Positions 55,159 through 64,000 are shown, counted from the stretch's first letter. The stretch is DNA of 64,000 nucleotides from Albibacterium sp963696875 (GCA_963696875.1 CAVOLQ010000001.1:124001-188000); one strand, 5' to 3'. The notes: generated from the letters alone by a model not told the origin. Translations and numbers: made by a program.

Positions 55159-56721
55159 ATGAAATACCAAAAATTATCACTTATAAGGGTTACAGTAGGC
55201 TTAGCTTTAATAGCAGCTATTACGTTAAGCGGCTGTACCAAAGAATTTGAAGACAGGAATACAGATCCCACACGATTAACTTCTTTGAGTCCAACGGACG
55301 TAAAAAGTTTGTTCCCGAGTGCATTGTATGCAGGTATGAATACTGGTCCCAGCGATTTGGTAGATTACCAACAGGCACAGAATTTATTCGCAGATATGTA
55401 TAGCCAATATTTTGGGATTACACAGACAGCATTCTCTTCAGATCGATATAATATTGTGCAACAATGGGTAAAGTACCAATGGCAAGGTACTTATGTTGCG
55501 ACTATGCCAGCTTTAATGACGATCATTAAAGAAACCCAAACCGAGGAAACCAAGGCCTTAAATGCCATAGCTCGAATTTGGAAAGTATTTGTTTTACATC
55601 GTACAACCGACTATTACGGGCCAATACCTTATTCTAAGATCGGATCGGATAGTACCTTTATTTCTTATGACCCACAGAAAGAAATCTACTATGATTTCTT
55701 TAAGGAGTTAAGCGAAGCTGCTACTGATCTAAAAAACAACATTTCTCTTCCCTCATATGGAACACAGGACGTGATTTATAGTGGGAACAACGAAAAGTGG
55801 GTGAAATTTGCGAATACTTTAAGATTGAGATTGGCACTTAGAATATCTAAAGTGGAGCCTGCTAAGGCAAAGTTGGAGGCTGAAGCAGCTCTTGCTGGGG
55901 GAGTCATGACCGGTATAGCTGAAAATGCGAACCTTAAAACGTCCCCTCCAGATAATTTCAATGGATTTAGTAGGATTACGGGTTGGAATGAATTTAGAAT
56001 GAGTGCAGCAATGGAAAGTGTATTGAAAGGCTATGAAGATCCTCGATTGAGTAAATATTTTCAGCCATCTGTTGCAACGGGAGAGTATAAGGGAGTAAGG
56101 AATGGCATGGTACCGGCCGAGCAGACGCTTCCGGAAAATGATTATGAGCACACATCAAACGTCAGCGATTATTTCAATATAGACTTTATGTTTACCACAC
56201 CGATGCAGGTTATGACCTCAGCGGAAGCTTACTTGCTTCGTGCCGAAGGGGCATTAAATGGGTGGAATATGGGCGGAACACCTAAGGATTTGTATGAAAA
56301 AGGGATTGAAATGTCGCTAAAGGCTTGGGGAATTCCAGATGATGCTGTTACTAAATATATTTCTGGAGAAAGTTTGCCTATCGCACCCGGAGGTTATTTT
56401 AAGACACCTGCATTAACAGATATTCCGGTCAAATTTTCTAACGATGCAGAAAAGCAACGTGAACAAATCCTAACTCAGAAATGGTTGGCTCTGTTCCCTG
56501 ATGGCTTTGAAGCATGGGCCGAAGTGAGACGTTCTAATTATCCGAAACTTTATCCTTTGATTCATTCGGATAATCCGGATGTTCCGGCAAATCAATTGAT
56601 CCGTCGAATTCCATTCCTTGATTTCGATAAGGAAAGGAATGGCCCTGCCGTTAAGGATGCGGAATCGTTATTAGGCGGCCCCGATAAAGCGAGTACCCGA
56701 CTTTGGTGGGATGTGAAATAA
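55159..56721 (+). CDS. SusD/RagB-family nutrient-binding outer membrane lipoprotein
   Basis: 520 residues. The lipobox is TLSGC. It is a close paralogue of the susD product at 40050: NTDPTRLTSLSPTDVKSLFP, ARIWKVFVLHRTTDYYGPIP, AEAYLLRAEGALNGWNMGGT, REQILTQKWLALFPDGFEAW and RLWWDVK are shared almost word for word. It is a surface lipoprotein that binds substrate for the SusC at 51981, whose gene ends 52 bp upstream. A 13-bp hairpin follows its stop and probably reduces read-through into the large lipoprotein gene at 56818. Confidence 0.94.
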   Translation: MKYQKLSLIRVTVGLALIAAITLSGCTKEFEDRNTDPTRLTSLSPTDVKSLFPSALYAGMNTGPSDLVDYQQAQNLFADMYSQYFGITQTAFSSDRYNIVQQWVKYQWQGTYVATMPALMTIIKETQTEETKALNAIARIWKVFVLHRTTDYYGPIPYSKIGSDSTFISYDPQKEIYYDFFKELSEAATDLKNNISLPSYGTQDVIYSGNNEKWVKFANTLRLRLALRISKVEPAKAKLEAEAALAGGVMTGIAENANLKTSPPDNFNGFSRITGWNEFRMSAAMESVLKGYEDPRLSKYFQPSVATGEYKGVRNGMVPAEQTLPENDYEHTSNVSDYFNIDFMFTTPMQVMTSAEAYLLRAEGALNGWNMGGTPKDLYEKGIEMSLKAWGIPDDAVTKYISGESLPIAPGGYFKTPALTDIPVKFSNDAEKQREQILTQKWLALFPDGFEAWAEVRRSNYPKLYPLIHSDNPDVPANQLIRRIPFLDFDKERNGPAVKDAESLLGGPDKASTRLWWDVK

Positions 56722-56739
56722 AAAAATGCAGCATAATAC

Positions 56740-56770
56740 TTACTGCTTAGCGATTGTCGCTAAGCAGTAA
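56740..56770 (+). terminator. Terminator-like hairpin after susD
   Basis: Perfect 13-bp stem (56740-56752 with 56758-56770; core ACTGCTTAGCG) with the 5-nt loop ATTGT, 19 bp after the susD stop. It is followed by ATTTATATA, not a strong U-tract, so it may attenuate or protect mRNA ends more than stop transcription fully. Confidence 0.6.
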
Positions 56771-56817
56771 ATTTATATACAATCTTGATTTCGTTGTCAG
56801 ATTTAAGCCAGTAATAT

Positions 56818-59800
56818 ATGTTTAAAAAAGTACTTTATTTTTCTTTGTTGACAATCCTATTCACATCATGTAAAGATGGAAAATCTGATGTTTTTACCAA
56901 GTTGAGCCACACCCAGACAGGCATCGACTTCCGAAATCTTCTCGAGGAAACAGAGGAGTTAAATGTGTTGAATTACTCTTATTTTTATAATGGAGGCGGA
57001 GTAGCCATCGGAGATATCAATAACGATGGATTGCAAGATATACTTTTTACAGGAAACATGGTTAAAAACAGACTGTTTTTAAACAAAGGAGACTTTAAAT
57101 TTGAAGATATAACTGCAAAAAGTGGTATAGCCGAAAAACAAGGCTGGTGTACAGGTGCAACAATGGTTGATATTAATGGCGATGGCCAACTGGATATTTA
57201 CATAACACGTTCTGCAGATGGCGATCCCGACCGAAGAAAGAATTTATTATTTATCAATAACGGAGATTTAACATTTGCCGAATCTGCAGAAGAATATGGT
57301 TTGGCTGACCACGGTTATTCTACGCAGGCTTCTTTTTTTGATTACGATAAGGATGGGGATTTAGATATGATTTTAATAAATCACTCCTTGCAGGAATATA
57401 CAGCAGGTGTACGCGAAAATACAAGTTTAAGAAGCCTTGTTAATCCTGATTTTTCCCATAAACTATACCGTAATGACAATGGCCGTTTTACAGATGTGAG
57501 TGTCGAAGCAGGCATTATTTCTAATGTATTAGCTTTTGGACTGGGAGTTGCGGTTTCAGATGTCAATTCTGATGGATGGCCAGACATTTATATTTCCAAC
57601 GACTTTAATGAGCCCGATTATTTATTTATCAACAACGGAGATGGTACGTTTACCGATAAAATGTCAGGACACATGGATCAGATTTCGATGTTTTCAATGG
57701 GCTCCGATTTTGCAGATTATAATAATGATGGTTTCCCCGATCTTATTACATTGGATATGCTGCCTGAAGATAACAGAACTCAGAAGATGCATTCGGGCGC
57801 AGAGAACTTCGATAAAATGCAGTTTCTTTTTAAGCAAGGATTCTTTTATCAGTTTAGTAGAAACATGTTGCAGAAGAATAATGGAGATGGCACATTTAGC
57901 GAAATAGGTCAACTGGCTGGAGTTTCCAATACGGATTGGAGTTGGGCGGGCTTGTTTTCAGACTTTGATAATGATGGATACAAAGATTTGTTTGTGAGCA
58001 CTGGTTACGTAAAAGATTATACTGATATGGATTTTCTGAAGTATACGATGGACAAAAGTATCCGGGCTCGACAAACTGGACAGAGTGCTGCTGTTTATGA
58101 TTTCATTAAAAACATGCCAACAATCGAAATTCCTAATTATGTTTTTCAAAATATGGGAAATGACAGATTCGAGAAAAGGAATGTCGAATGGGGCTTAGAT
58201 CACAAAGGAGTGTCGGCGGGAGCAGCCTATGTAGATTTGGATAACGACGGGTATATGGACTTGGTCGTAAGCAATAATAATTCATTTGCAGGTATTTACA
58301 GAAATAATGCTAAGGAAACTTTTGGAAATAACTATCTCCGTATCGATTTAAAAGGCGATTCTAAAAATGAGCGCGGGATAGGAGCAAAAGTTACTTTATA
58401 TTCTGAAGGTGACATGTATTTCCAAGAGCAGATACCTGTACGTGGTTTTCAATCTTCAGTCGATCCTATTTTAAATTTTGGGGTAGGAAAGCATGAACAC
58501 ATTGATTCCATAGTTGTGATTTGGCCCAACAATAAGAAGCAGAAGCTTGAAAATATAAAAGTTAATCAAACGGTTCCTGTCCATCTTAAGGATGCAAACC
58601 AAAACTGGATTTATAAACCGATTGATCCAGCCAGTCAATATTTTTCAATGACTAGCGCATTGGATTACACACATATAGAGAATGAGTTCAATGACTTTAC
58701 GGTGCAAAGTTTAATGCCCAATTATTTATCTAGACAAGGCCCATGTATTGCCAAGGCTGATATTAATGGCGATGGCAGAGAAGATATCTATATTGGAGGG
58801 GCAAAAGGCGAAAAGGGACGAATATATATACAAGATGCTAACGGCAAATTCGTAAGAAAAGTATCGGATGCAATAGAATCCGATGCAGCAAGTGAGGACG
58901 TGGCAGCAGAGTTTTTCGATGCCAATGGAGACGGCTATATGGATTTGTATGTAGGTAGCGGTGGCTATGAGTTCGCAGCGAATGATCCACTATTGCAAGA
59001 TCGACTTTATATAAATGACGGGCAGGGAAATTTTAAGAAAGTAACGGGTGCACTTCCTGAAATGTTAATCAGCACAGGTACTGTGAAAGCTGCAGATTTT
59101 AATAACGATGGTCATATAGACTTATTCCTAGGCGGAAGGCTTGTTAGTGGAAAATACCCCACAGCTCCTGAAAGCAAGATATTGTTAAATGATGGTAAAG
59201 GCAATTTTAAGGACGTTACTTCCTCGAATGGACAGCCTCTTCAGCACATGGGCATGGTAACAGATGCTGTATGGTTAGATATTAACAAAGACAGCTTCTT
59301 AGATTTGATCGTTGTAGGAGAATGGATGCCTATAAAAGTCTTTATCAATCGTCAAGGTACCCTCGTCGACGAGTCGGAGCAGTACATTAAATTCGCATCT
59401 TCAGGATGGTGGAATACTATTTATGCAGAGGATATGGATGGTGACGGGGACCAAGATTTATTTTTGGGGAATCTTGGTTGGAATGCACAATTTAAAGCTT
59501 CAGAGGAAAAGCCATTGCAAATTTACTTTGACGATTTTGACAATAATGGATCCATTGACCCTGTTTTCTGCTATTATATAAACGGAGTATCCTATCCTGC
59601 AGCTTCTCGGGATGACTTAGTAGATCAGTTTCCTCATTTAAAGAGTAAGTTTTTGAAATATGAAACCTATGCATCTGCAACTATACACGATATCCTCACA
59701 AAAGAGCAGATGGAAAAAGCTACTGTATTAAAAGCCGAAATGTTGTCCAGCATCTATTTGGAAAATAAAGGGGAGTCTGGATTTGAACTAAAGGTCTTAC

Positions 59801-60111
59801 CGATGGAGGCTCAATTTGCACCAATATATGCTATGGCTTCAATCGATGCTGATGGAGATGGTTTAAAGGATTTAGTGGTAGGCGGAAATAATACCTGGAC
59901 TAGAATAAAATTTGGACACTTTAATGCAAACCGTGGTATGCTGTTTAAGGGAGATGGTAACGGTAATTTCAATTATGTTCCTCAATGGAAGAGCGGATTG
60001 AATATTCGCGGAAATGTGCGCAATATCCAAGTGATTTCTGATCAGCATACGAACCAATTGCTATTTGGAATTAATAATCAGCCTATACGATCGGTTAGAC
60101 TTAATCGATAA
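56818..60111 (+). CDS. Large VCBS/FG-GAP repeat lipoprotein with ASPIC/UnbV domain
   Basis: 1097 residues. The lipobox is FTSC, followed by KDGKSD. At least ten calcium-loop-like DxNxDG motifs of the VCBS/FG-GAP type are spread through the chain (DINNDGLQD, DINGDGQLD, DYDKDGDLD, DVNSDGWPD, DFDNDGYKD, DLDNDGYMD, DINGDGRED, DMDGDGDQD), which suggests two beta-propellers. Between them, about residues 500-600, lies an ASPIC/UnbV-like domain (GIGAKVTLYSEGD, VRGFQSSVDPILNFGVG, SIVVIWPNNKKQ). Such proteins accompany many SusCD pairs and probably bind glycans or cell-surface partners; no catalytic function is known to me. It sits between susD and a CBM9-like gene. Confidence 0.9.
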   Translation: MFKKVLYFSLLTILFTSCKDGKSDVFTKLSHTQTGIDFRNLLEETEELNVLNYSYFYNGGGVAIGDINNDGLQDILFTGNMVKNRLFLNKGDFKFEDITAKSGIAEKQGWCTGATMVDINGDGQLDIYITRSADGDPDRRKNLLFINNGDLTFAESAEEYGLADHGYSTQASFFDYDKDGDLDMILINHSLQEYTAGVRENTSLRSLVNPDFSHKLYRNDNGRFTDVSVEAGIISNVLAFGLGVAVSDVNSDGWPDIYISNDFNEPDYLFINNGDGTFTDKMSGHMDQISMFSMGSDFADYNNDGFPDLITLDMLPEDNRTQKMHSGAENFDKMQFLFKQGFFYQFSRNMLQKNNGDGTFSEIGQLAGVSNTDWSWAGLFSDFDNDGYKDLFVSTGYVKDYTDMDFLKYTMDKSIRARQTGQSAAVYDFIKNMPTIEIPNYVFQNMGNDRFEKRNVEWGLDHKGVSAGAAYVDLDNDGYMDLVVSNNNSFAGIYRNNAKETFGNNYLRIDLKGDSKNERGIGAKVTLYSEGDMYFQEQIPVRGFQSSVDPILNFGVGKHEHIDSIVVIWPNNKKQKLENIKVNQTVPVHLKDANQNWIYKPIDPASQYFSMTSALDYTHIENEFNDFTVQSLMPNYLSRQGPCIAKADINGDGREDIYIGGAKGEKGRIYIQDANGKFVRKVSDAIESDAASEDVAAEFFDANGDGYMDLYVGSGGYEFAANDPLLQDRLYINDGQGNFKKVTGALPEMLISTGTVKAADFNNDGHIDLFLGGRLVSGKYPTAPESKILLNDGKGNFKDVTSSNGQPLQHMGMVTDAVWLDINKDSFLDLIVVGEWMPIKVFINRQGTLVDESEQYIKFASSGWWNTIYAEDMDGDGDQDLFLGNLGWNAQFKASEEKPLQIYFDDFDNNGSIDPVFCYYINGVSYPAASRDDLVDQFPHLKSKFLKYETYASATIHDILTKEQMEKATVLKAEMLSSIYLENKGESGFELKVLPMEAQFAPIYAMASIDADGDGLKDLVVGGNNTWTRIKFGHFNANRGMLFKGDGNGNFNYVPQWKSGLNIRGNVRNIQVISDQHTNQLLFGINNQPIRSVRLNR

Positions 60112-60138
60112 TTCTATTTATACCCAAATTTTTTTAAT

Positions 60139-60891
60139 ATGAAAGCCATTAACATTTTAATTTTAGCTGTATTCAGCTGTTGTTCGCTAATGTCCAGTTC
60201 TTCGATCGCCCAGCCATCGAAATTGTCAACTCCATTGAAGCAAGATACGCTTCTTGTCCGTAAATCTGCAGACTTCCAATTAACCGGTGACGGAAATAGT
60301 GAGGAATGGCGGGATGTACAATGGAATATGTTAGCCAAGCTAGATAAGGGAGGGAAAGAGTATGTGAGTAGATTTAAAATTCAGTATTCCTCGACAGGTA
60401 TTTATGTCCTTTTTAATGGGATGGATGATAAAATAACGACAACATATGATGAAGATATGGGTGACATTTATAACGGAGATGTATTTGAAGTGTTTTTTCA
60501 TCCAGATCCGAAAGTTCGCAGTTATTTTGAATATGAAATAAATCAACTAAATAAGGAGCTTATTTTACTTCTCACAAATTCTAACGGCAAAAGCTATTCA
60601 TGGGCCCCTTGGCATTATGAAAATAAGAACCGCTTAAGAAAAGCTGTAAAAGTGGTTGGAGGAGATGCAAAATCCAATGCAACCATTAAATCGTGGAGTG
60701 CGGAAGTGTTTTTTCCTAATGAGTTATTAGAGCTTCTGCCAAATGTCCCTCCAAAAAGTGGAGCGATATGGAATGCCAATTTTTATAGAATTGATTACGA
60801 TAGTGGTAAAATGATAAAATGGTCTTGGTCGCCTACAATAAAAAAATCATTTCACGAATTACAGAACTTCCGCCAAATTAAATTTGAATAG
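60139..60891 (+). CDS. Secreted CBM9-like domain protein
   Basis: 250 residues with a signal peptide (LILAVFSCCSLMSSSSIAQ). The rest is one CBM9-like/DOMON beta-sandwich: LTGDGNSEEWRDVQW, FKIQYSSTGIYVLFNGMDD, NGDVFEVFFHPDPKVRSYFE, YEINQLNKELILLL and WSAEVFFPNELL. No catalytic domain is attached. It shares its strand pattern with the partial gene at the start of the window. Its position 27 bp after the VCBS lipoprotein and 53 bp before a dehydrogenase-cytochrome c gene suggests a binding or electron-transfer accessory; some DOMON proteins bind haem. Function remains open. Confidence 0.8.
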   Translation: MKAINILILAVFSCCSLMSSSSIAQPSKLSTPLKQDTLLVRKSADFQLTGDGNSEEWRDVQWNMLAKLDKGGKEYVSRFKIQYSSTGIYVLFNGMDDKITTTYDEDMGDIYNGDVFEVFFHPDPKVRSYFEYEINQLNKELILLLTNSNGKSYSWAPWHYENKNRLRKAVKVVGGDAKSNATIKSWSAEVFFPNELLELLPNVPPKSGAIWNANFYRIDYDSGKMIKWSWSPTIKKSFHELQNFRQIKFE

Positions 60892-60944
60892 AACAATCAA
60901 TACTATAAAACATAAAAACAATAGAATCAAAAAATACCTAATTA

Positions 60945-62729
60945 ATGCGTAACATGTACAATAAAATCACCTTGAAATTTACTTCGTTAAAGCATCTTGC
61001 TTTTGGACTTTTAACAATCGTACTCTTTTTTTCTTCATGTAAAGAAGCCAGCAATCAACCGCAAGGTGATCCTGATAACGGGGGATTAATACTCCCGGGG
61101 GGGTTTGAAGCTTTAGTCGTGATCGATAGCGTGGGGAGCACACGTCATATTGCCGTGAACGAAAATGGAGACATCTATGCCAAATTGAGATCCGCAAAAG
61201 AAGGTGAAGGTGGAACCATTGCAATGCGGGATCTCGACGGAGATGGTAAGGTAGATTCTATCGTTCGCTTTGGTGATTATAAAAGTGTGGGAGGTTCTGC
61301 AGTAGGAGTAAGAATCCATAATGGATATTTGTACACCAGCACTGTGCATCAAGTATTAAGAAATAAGTTAACAGCCGGGGAGCTAGTTCCCACAAGTAAG
61401 ACGGAGGTGATTTTAACGGATAATGATCCTAATGTTGCACGAAATTGGCATACAACCAAGCCGGTCGCTTTTGATAAACATGGTAAAATGTATGTCCCTT
61501 TCGGATCTCCTTCTGATGCAGGGCAAGATATTGCTATTTATGGACCTACAGGTATTCCAGGAGGCCGAGGATTGGATCCCTCCCCTGAACTTGAAATGCA
61601 TGCGGGAATATGGCAGTTTGACGCCGATAAAGAAGGCCAAACACAAGAAGATGGAATTAAATTCGCTACCGGAATACGGAGTGCAGTTAGTATTACCTGG
61701 AATCCAAATGATGATAATTTGTATGGTGTAATCAATGGGATAGATAATTTTAATACCTTATATCCAAAGCTTTATACGCCATGGCAAGCAGCGATGCTTC
61801 CCTCAGAGATTCTTATTAAAGTAACGAAAAATTCCAATTTTGGATGGCCGTATGCCTATTATGACCAGCTGCAAGGCAAAAACGTTTTACAGCCAGGCTA
61901 TGGCGGAGACGGTAAAATTGTCGGGCGGGCGGCGGAGTTTGCTAATCCCACGGTGGCATTTCCAGGCCATTGGGCGCCAATGGACATATTATTTTATCAA
62001 GGAGATCAGTTTCCTGAACGGTATAAGGAAGGAGCTTTTATTGCATTCCATGGTTCAACCGATCGTTCCCCTTACCCACAAGCGGGGTTTATAGTGGGTT
62101 TCGTCCCATTTAAAAATGGGCAACCAAATGGAGATATGGAAGTTTTTGCTGATGGATTTGCAGGTGTAGATACGGTTGAGAATACAAATGATGCAGTGTA
62201 TAGGCCTATGGGGCTCTCTGTAGGACCAGACGGGTCTTTATATATTTCCGAGTCAAATCAAGGGAAGATCTGGAGAGTGATGTATAAAGGGGATAAAAGA
62301 GACTTTGGAGAAGCACAGCTTGCTAAAATGAAAGAGCAAGAATCAAAATCGTATATCAAGACTCCAGATCCTGTTAATGATAATTTAGATAAAGGAAATA
62401 GATTGCAAGGAAGTATCTTATATAATACTTATTGTGCAAGCTGTCATCAACGTAACGGGGAAGGTGATAAAAATAGGTTTCCACCGGTGGCAAATTCAGA
62501 GTGGGTATCTGGAGATAAGGAAAGATTAATTGACGTATTGCTCAATGGACTTCAAGGCCCTATCGAAGTAAATGGTAAGTCTTATAATGGTTTTATGCCT
62601 CCACATGCAAATATCTTGGACGATCAGGCAGTGGCTTCTATAGCTACTTATATCAGGGCCGGATTTGGCAATAAATCCAGCGGTATTACACCAAGCGAAG
62701 TTGCTAAGATTAGAAACGGAAAAAAATAA
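60945..62729 (+). CDS. PQQ-type sugar dehydrogenase-cytochrome c lipoprotein, second copy
   Basis: 594 residues. A lipoprotein signal ends in FFSSC. It is a close paralogue of the 41646 product with the same domain order: beta-propeller (about 40-450; MRDLDGDGKVDSIVRFGDYK, KPVAFDKHGKMYVPFGSPSD, FGWPYAYYDQLQGK, LSVGPDGSLYISES) and cytochrome c (about 485-580; CASCHQ near residue 495, methionine in GFMPPH). It should oxidise a sugar outside the cytoplasm and pass electrons to respiration. Like its twin it follows a susCD pair, here with two accessory genes between, and an amidohydrolase gene follows it. Confidence 0.9.
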   Translation: MRNMYNKITLKFTSLKHLAFGLLTIVLFFSSCKEASNQPQGDPDNGGLILPGGFEALVVIDSVGSTRHIAVNENGDIYAKLRSAKEGEGGTIAMRDLDGDGKVDSIVRFGDYKSVGGSAVGVRIHNGYLYTSTVHQVLRNKLTAGELVPTSKTEVILTDNDPNVARNWHTTKPVAFDKHGKMYVPFGSPSDAGQDIAIYGPTGIPGGRGLDPSPELEMHAGIWQFDADKEGQTQEDGIKFATGIRSAVSITWNPNDDNLYGVINGIDNFNTLYPKLYTPWQAAMLPSEILIKVTKNSNFGWPYAYYDQLQGKNVLQPGYGGDGKIVGRAAEFANPTVAFPGHWAPMDILFYQGDQFPERYKEGAFIAFHGSTDRSPYPQAGFIVGFVPFKNGQPNGDMEVFADGFAGVDTVENTNDAVYRPMGLSVGPDGSLYISESNQGKIWRVMYKGDKRDFGEAQLAKMKEQESKSYIKTPDPVNDNLDKGNRLQGSILYNTYCASCHQRNGEGDKNRFPPVANSEWVSGDKERLIDVLLNGLQGPIEVNGKSYNGFMPPHANILDDQAVASIATYIRAGFGNKSSGITPSEVAKIRNGKK

Positions 62730-62790
62730 TGATGAAAAAATATATGAAGGGCCTTGCATAGCCCCGATTTAAACAATAATTTTTTATTGT

Positions 62791-62822
62791 AAAGGAAATT
62801 ATACATTCCGTTAATTTCCTTT
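62791..62822 (+). terminator. Putative terminator hairpin
   Basis: Perfect 11-bp stem (62791-62801 with 62812-62822, AAAGGAAATTA type) with a 10-nt loop, 62 bp after the dehydrogenase stop. It is AT-rich and lacks a strong U-tract. It separates the dehydrogenase transcript from the promoter-like box at 62836. Confidence 0.45.
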
Positions 62823-62835
62823 ATGATTATTATAT

Positions 62836-62843
62836 TATATTTG
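62836..62843 (+). promoter_or_regulatory. Candidate Bacteroidota -7 promoter box
   Basis: TATATTTG matches TAnnTTTG exactly, 39 bp before the ATG of the third amidohydrolase and directly after a hairpin. It suggests that this gene has its own promoter. Confidence 0.45.
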
Positions 62844-62882
62844 TTTATTATCATTAATTATTTCATAAAAAATCTAAAACCC

Positions 62883-64000
62883 ATGCGAAAATTATCTTTA
62901 CTACTGTTTTCAATGTTTATTTTGCTCGCCGCATCGGCACAGGGGCAAACCTATTCAGTAGTGATTAAAGGAGGTCATATAATAGACCCCAAAAACAAAA
63001 TTGACCAAGTAATGGACATCGGTATAGCCGATGGAAAGATTGCTAAAATTGCCAAGAATATAGACGCTAAAGAGGGCGTGCAAGTTGTTCAAGCTAAGGG
63101 ATTATACGTTACGCCTGGGCTGATCGATTTACACGTTCATTTCTTCTGGGGAACGGATATGAATGGCACCTACAGAAATGGACCTAATGGCTTACAAGCG
63201 GATGGTTTTACTTTCCGTGCGGGTGTAACAACTGTAGTAGATGCTGGGAGTGCCGGATGGAGAACTTTTCCAGAGTTTAAAAAACAAACCATTGATATTT
63301 CTAAAACCAGAGTTCTTTCGATGTTAAACATCGTTGGAGAAGGAATGGCGGGAGGAAAATTCGAGCAGAATAAAGAGGATATGGATGCAGTAAAAACTGC
63401 AGAAGTAGCTAAGCAATTCCCTAACGATATAGTAGGTGTGAAATTAGCACACTTTAATGGTTACGATTGGACACCAACAGATCGCGCCCTTGAAGCGGGA
63501 AAATTAGCCAAAATACCTATTATGGTAGACTTTGGTAGTGCTACGCCAGCATTATCTTTAAAAGAGCTTTTTTTGGATAAGTTTCGCCCCGGAGATATTT
63601 ATACGCATTGCTTTGGTGGTAACCTTACAAATAGCGAGAATGGAAGAGAGAATATTGTTGACATCGCCACAGGAAAAGTAAAACCATTTGCAATCGAAGC
63701 CCAAAAGAAGGGCGTCATCTTTGATGTCGGCTTCGGTGGCTCAAGTTTCCTTTTCCACCAGGGTTTACCAGCTATCAAAAGTGGATTTTATCCAAACTCG
63801 ATCAGTACGGACCTACATACAGGAAGCATGAACAACGCTATGAAGGATATGCCAAATATCATGTCATTGTTTATGGCAATGGGAATGCCTTTTAAAGACG
63901 TTATCACTGCAAGTACTTGGAATCCTGCAAAAGAAATTCAGAGAGAAGATCTAGGAAACTTATCGATTGGTTCAGTAGCTGATATAGCAATATTCAATCT
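62883..64000 (+). CDS. Exported amidohydrolase/deacetylase family metallohydrolase, paralogue 3, 3' end missing
   Basis: The ATG at 62883 opens a frame that runs off the window (about 372 codons seen). The signal peptide is LLLFSMFILLAASAQGQ. All family landmarks of paralogues 1 and 2 are present: VVIKGGHIIDPKNKIDQVMD, HVH in GLIDLHVHFF, the bridging lysine in VGVKLAHFNG, VDFG at the next ligand position, THCFGG and the aspartate of ISTDLHTGSMN. It thus keeps a complete-looking metal site, closer to paralogue 1 than to paralogue 2. Only the last few dozen residues are outside. It follows the second dehydrogenase-cytochrome c gene, mirroring the order in the first block. Confidence 0.88.
   Translation, partial: MRKLSLLLFSMFILLAASAQGQTYSVVIKGGHIIDPKNKIDQVMDIGIADGKIAKIAKNIDAKEGVQVVQAKGLYVTPGLIDLHVHFFWGTDMNGTYRNGPNGLQADGFTFRAGVTTVVDAGSAGWRTFPEFKKQTIDISKTRVLSMLNIVGEGMAGGKFEQNKEDMDAVKTAEVAKQFPNDIVGVKLAHFNGYDWTPTDRALEAGKLAKIPIMVDFGSATPALSLKELFLDKFRPGDIYTHCFGGNLTNSENGRENIVDIATGKVKPFAIEAQKKGVIFDVGFGGSSFLFHQGLPAIKSGFYPNSISTDLHTGSMNNAMKDMPNIMSLFMAMGMPFKDVITASTWNPAKEIQREDLGNLSIGSVADIAIFN

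Noticed and set aside
1..64000. tRNA, rRNA, CRISPR arrays, insertion sequences, integrases or toxin-antitoxin genes
   Set aside because: I looked through the gaps and the coding sequence on both strands and found nothing that supports any of these.

Overview
The window looks like a chromosome segment of a Bacteroidota bacterium, most likely a soil or plant-associated member of the Sphingobacteriaceae; I cannot fix the genus. The reasons are low GC, three SusC/SusD pairs, ECF sigma/FecR regulators, the conserved order bamD-rpoZ-coaBC-porD(DUF4835)-recN-fabI, many Bacteroidota-type secreted lipoproteins, and promoter-like TAnnTTTG boxes in place of strong Shine-Dalgarno sites. I see no tRNA, rRNA, CRISPR array, insertion sequence or phage gene.

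Layout. 1-0.93 kb: 3' end of a gene for a CBM9-like domain protein. 1.0-7.1 kb (minus): housekeeping block fabI, recN, porD-like, coaBC, rpoZ, bamD. 7.2-11.4 kb: a conserved unknown with kinase-like motifs, a secreted protein of unknown function, glycerate kinase and a 2-hydroxyacid dehydrogenase. 11.9-18.4 kb (plus): two formylglycine-generating-enzyme-like proteins (one without the active-site cysteines, one internally deleted), a Tat-exported Gfo/Idh/MocA oxidoreductase, an altronate-dehydratase-family protein, an SDR dehydrogenase and an FAH-family hydrolase. The last three resemble a non-phosphorylating deoxy-aldonate (L-fuconate-type) route. 18.5-22.2 kb (minus): two lipoproteins, a Gfo/Idh-type oxidoreductase and a PVC-type haem dehydrogenase. 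22.4-27.4 kb (plus): hexuronate transporter, uxuA, uxaC and a secreted mutarotase-like protein, closed by a strong bidirectional terminator. 27.5-34.5 kb (minus) and 34.7-43.4 kb (plus): two sigma-fecR-susC-susD modules arranged head to head. 43.4-50.4 kb: lactonase, two exported amidohydrolases flanking an aldose dehydrogenase, and a GC-rich exported PLP enzyme of the SelA-like family. 50.5-64 kb: haloperoxidase-like lipoprotein, then a diverged second copy of the block (susC without STN, susD, large VCBS/ASPIC lipoprotein, CBM9-like protein, dehydrogenase-cytochrome c, third amidohydrolase running off the end).

How it may work together. The 36.7-64 kb region resembles a polysaccharide-utilisation locus, but it has no recognisable glycoside hydrolase, lyase or esterase. 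It carries instead exported redox and downstream enzymes: aldose dehydrogenases with their own cytochrome c domain, a lactonase, deacetylase-like amidohydrolases and a PLP enzyme related to glucosaminate ammonia-lyases. In order, these could oxidise an (N-acetyl) amino sugar at C1, open the lactone, deacetylate it and eliminate ammonia, giving 2-keto-3-deoxygluconate outside the cytoplasm. This is an inference, not shown by the sequence, but it is the best candidate here for an undescribed system. The uxuA/uxaC cluster nearby also leads to 2-keto-3-deoxygluconate. The kinase and aldolase for that intermediate are not in the window.
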